A stretch of DNA of 24,072 bases from an uncultured Lachnoanaerobaculum sp. (lineage in GTDB: Bacteria; Bacillota; Clostridia; Lachnospirales; Lachnospiraceae): NCBI GenBank assembly GCA_916720285.1, contig CAKAQP010000010.1:1-24072 (forward strand), given 5' to 3'. The notes below the pieces were generated by a model that searched no databases, was not told where the DNA came from, and was given only the letters and a program-made list of their open reading frames with translations. The translations under genes were made by a program, and so were the position numbers. Positions 24,070-24,072 of this stretch are shown piece by piece; the first letter of the stretch is position 1; each line of letters begins with the position of its first letter.

Positions 24070-24072
24070 TCA

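Noticed and set aside
1..24072. Prophage, transposon, CRISPR, toxin-antitoxin or defence island
   Set aside because: All sizeable frames are accounted for by housekeeping or envelope genes; no direct repeat arrays, integrases, transposases or small paired ORFs were seen.

Overview
This AT-rich window, coded almost entirely on the + strand, looks like a housekeeping segment of a low-GC Clostridia chromosome. Arg is mostly AGA, Shine-Dalgarno (SD) sites are strong (AGGAGG-type), and genes are tightly packed. The division cluster lacks ftsA next to ftsZ, FtsZ ends in a VPDFLK-type tail, and the set nadE / coaX / coaBC / prfC / pepV / metNIQ is present. Together these suggest a Lachnospiraceae-like Firmicute. 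The genus cannot be fixed from sequence alone. No phage genes, IS elements, tRNA/rRNA genes or CRISPR arrays are visible.

Region 1 (1-3720), metabolism: the 3' part of glutamine-dependent NAD synthetase (nadE, cut by the window start); a SpoU/TrmH-family RNA 2'-O-methyltransferase; ornithine carbamoyltransferase (argF) with its own promoter and a near-consensus ARG box; a small three-helix membrane protein overlapping the argF end; then a long perfect hairpin.

Region 2 (3721-13154), a compact division and cell-wall (dcw) cluster: rsmH, ftsL-like, class B PBP (ftsI/spoVD type), mraY, murD, ftsW, ftsQ/divIB-like, then ftsZ from its own good promoter. Gene junctions are 0-15 nt or overlap, so rsmH to ftsQ is probably one operon. 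The cluster is reduced: no mraZ, murE, murF, murG, murC, murB or ftsA lies inside it. FtsL and FtsW carry long Lys/Arg-rich cytoplasmic N-tails, and the PBP a shorter one.

Region 3 (13155-16911), coenzyme A and translation: coaX (type III pantothenate kinase, minus strand) and coaBC (plus strand) are divergent across a 197-nt spacer. A CAAGAAC/GTTCTTG inverted repeat sits over both proposed -35 boxes. They encode steps 1 and 2-3 of CoA synthesis. prfC (release factor 3) abuts coaBC.

Region 4 (16912-22160), peptide and methionine supply: pepV dipeptidase, then metN-metI directly downstream, then metQ with an almost perfect promoter of its own, then a secreted N-acetylmuramoyl-L-alanine amidase 3 nt after metQ. 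A perfect 19-bp bidirectional hairpin ends this unit.

Region 5 (22161-24072, minus strand): a large lipoprotein with a VWA/MIDAS domain and a C-terminal region that looks like the NTF2-like domain of TcaA, with an almost consensus promoter at the window edge. This is the least ordinary gene here. I see no clearly novel multi-gene system. The best leads are the ARG box, the CoA divergent operator candidate, the basic tails of the divisome proteins, and the VWA/NTF2 lipoprotein.
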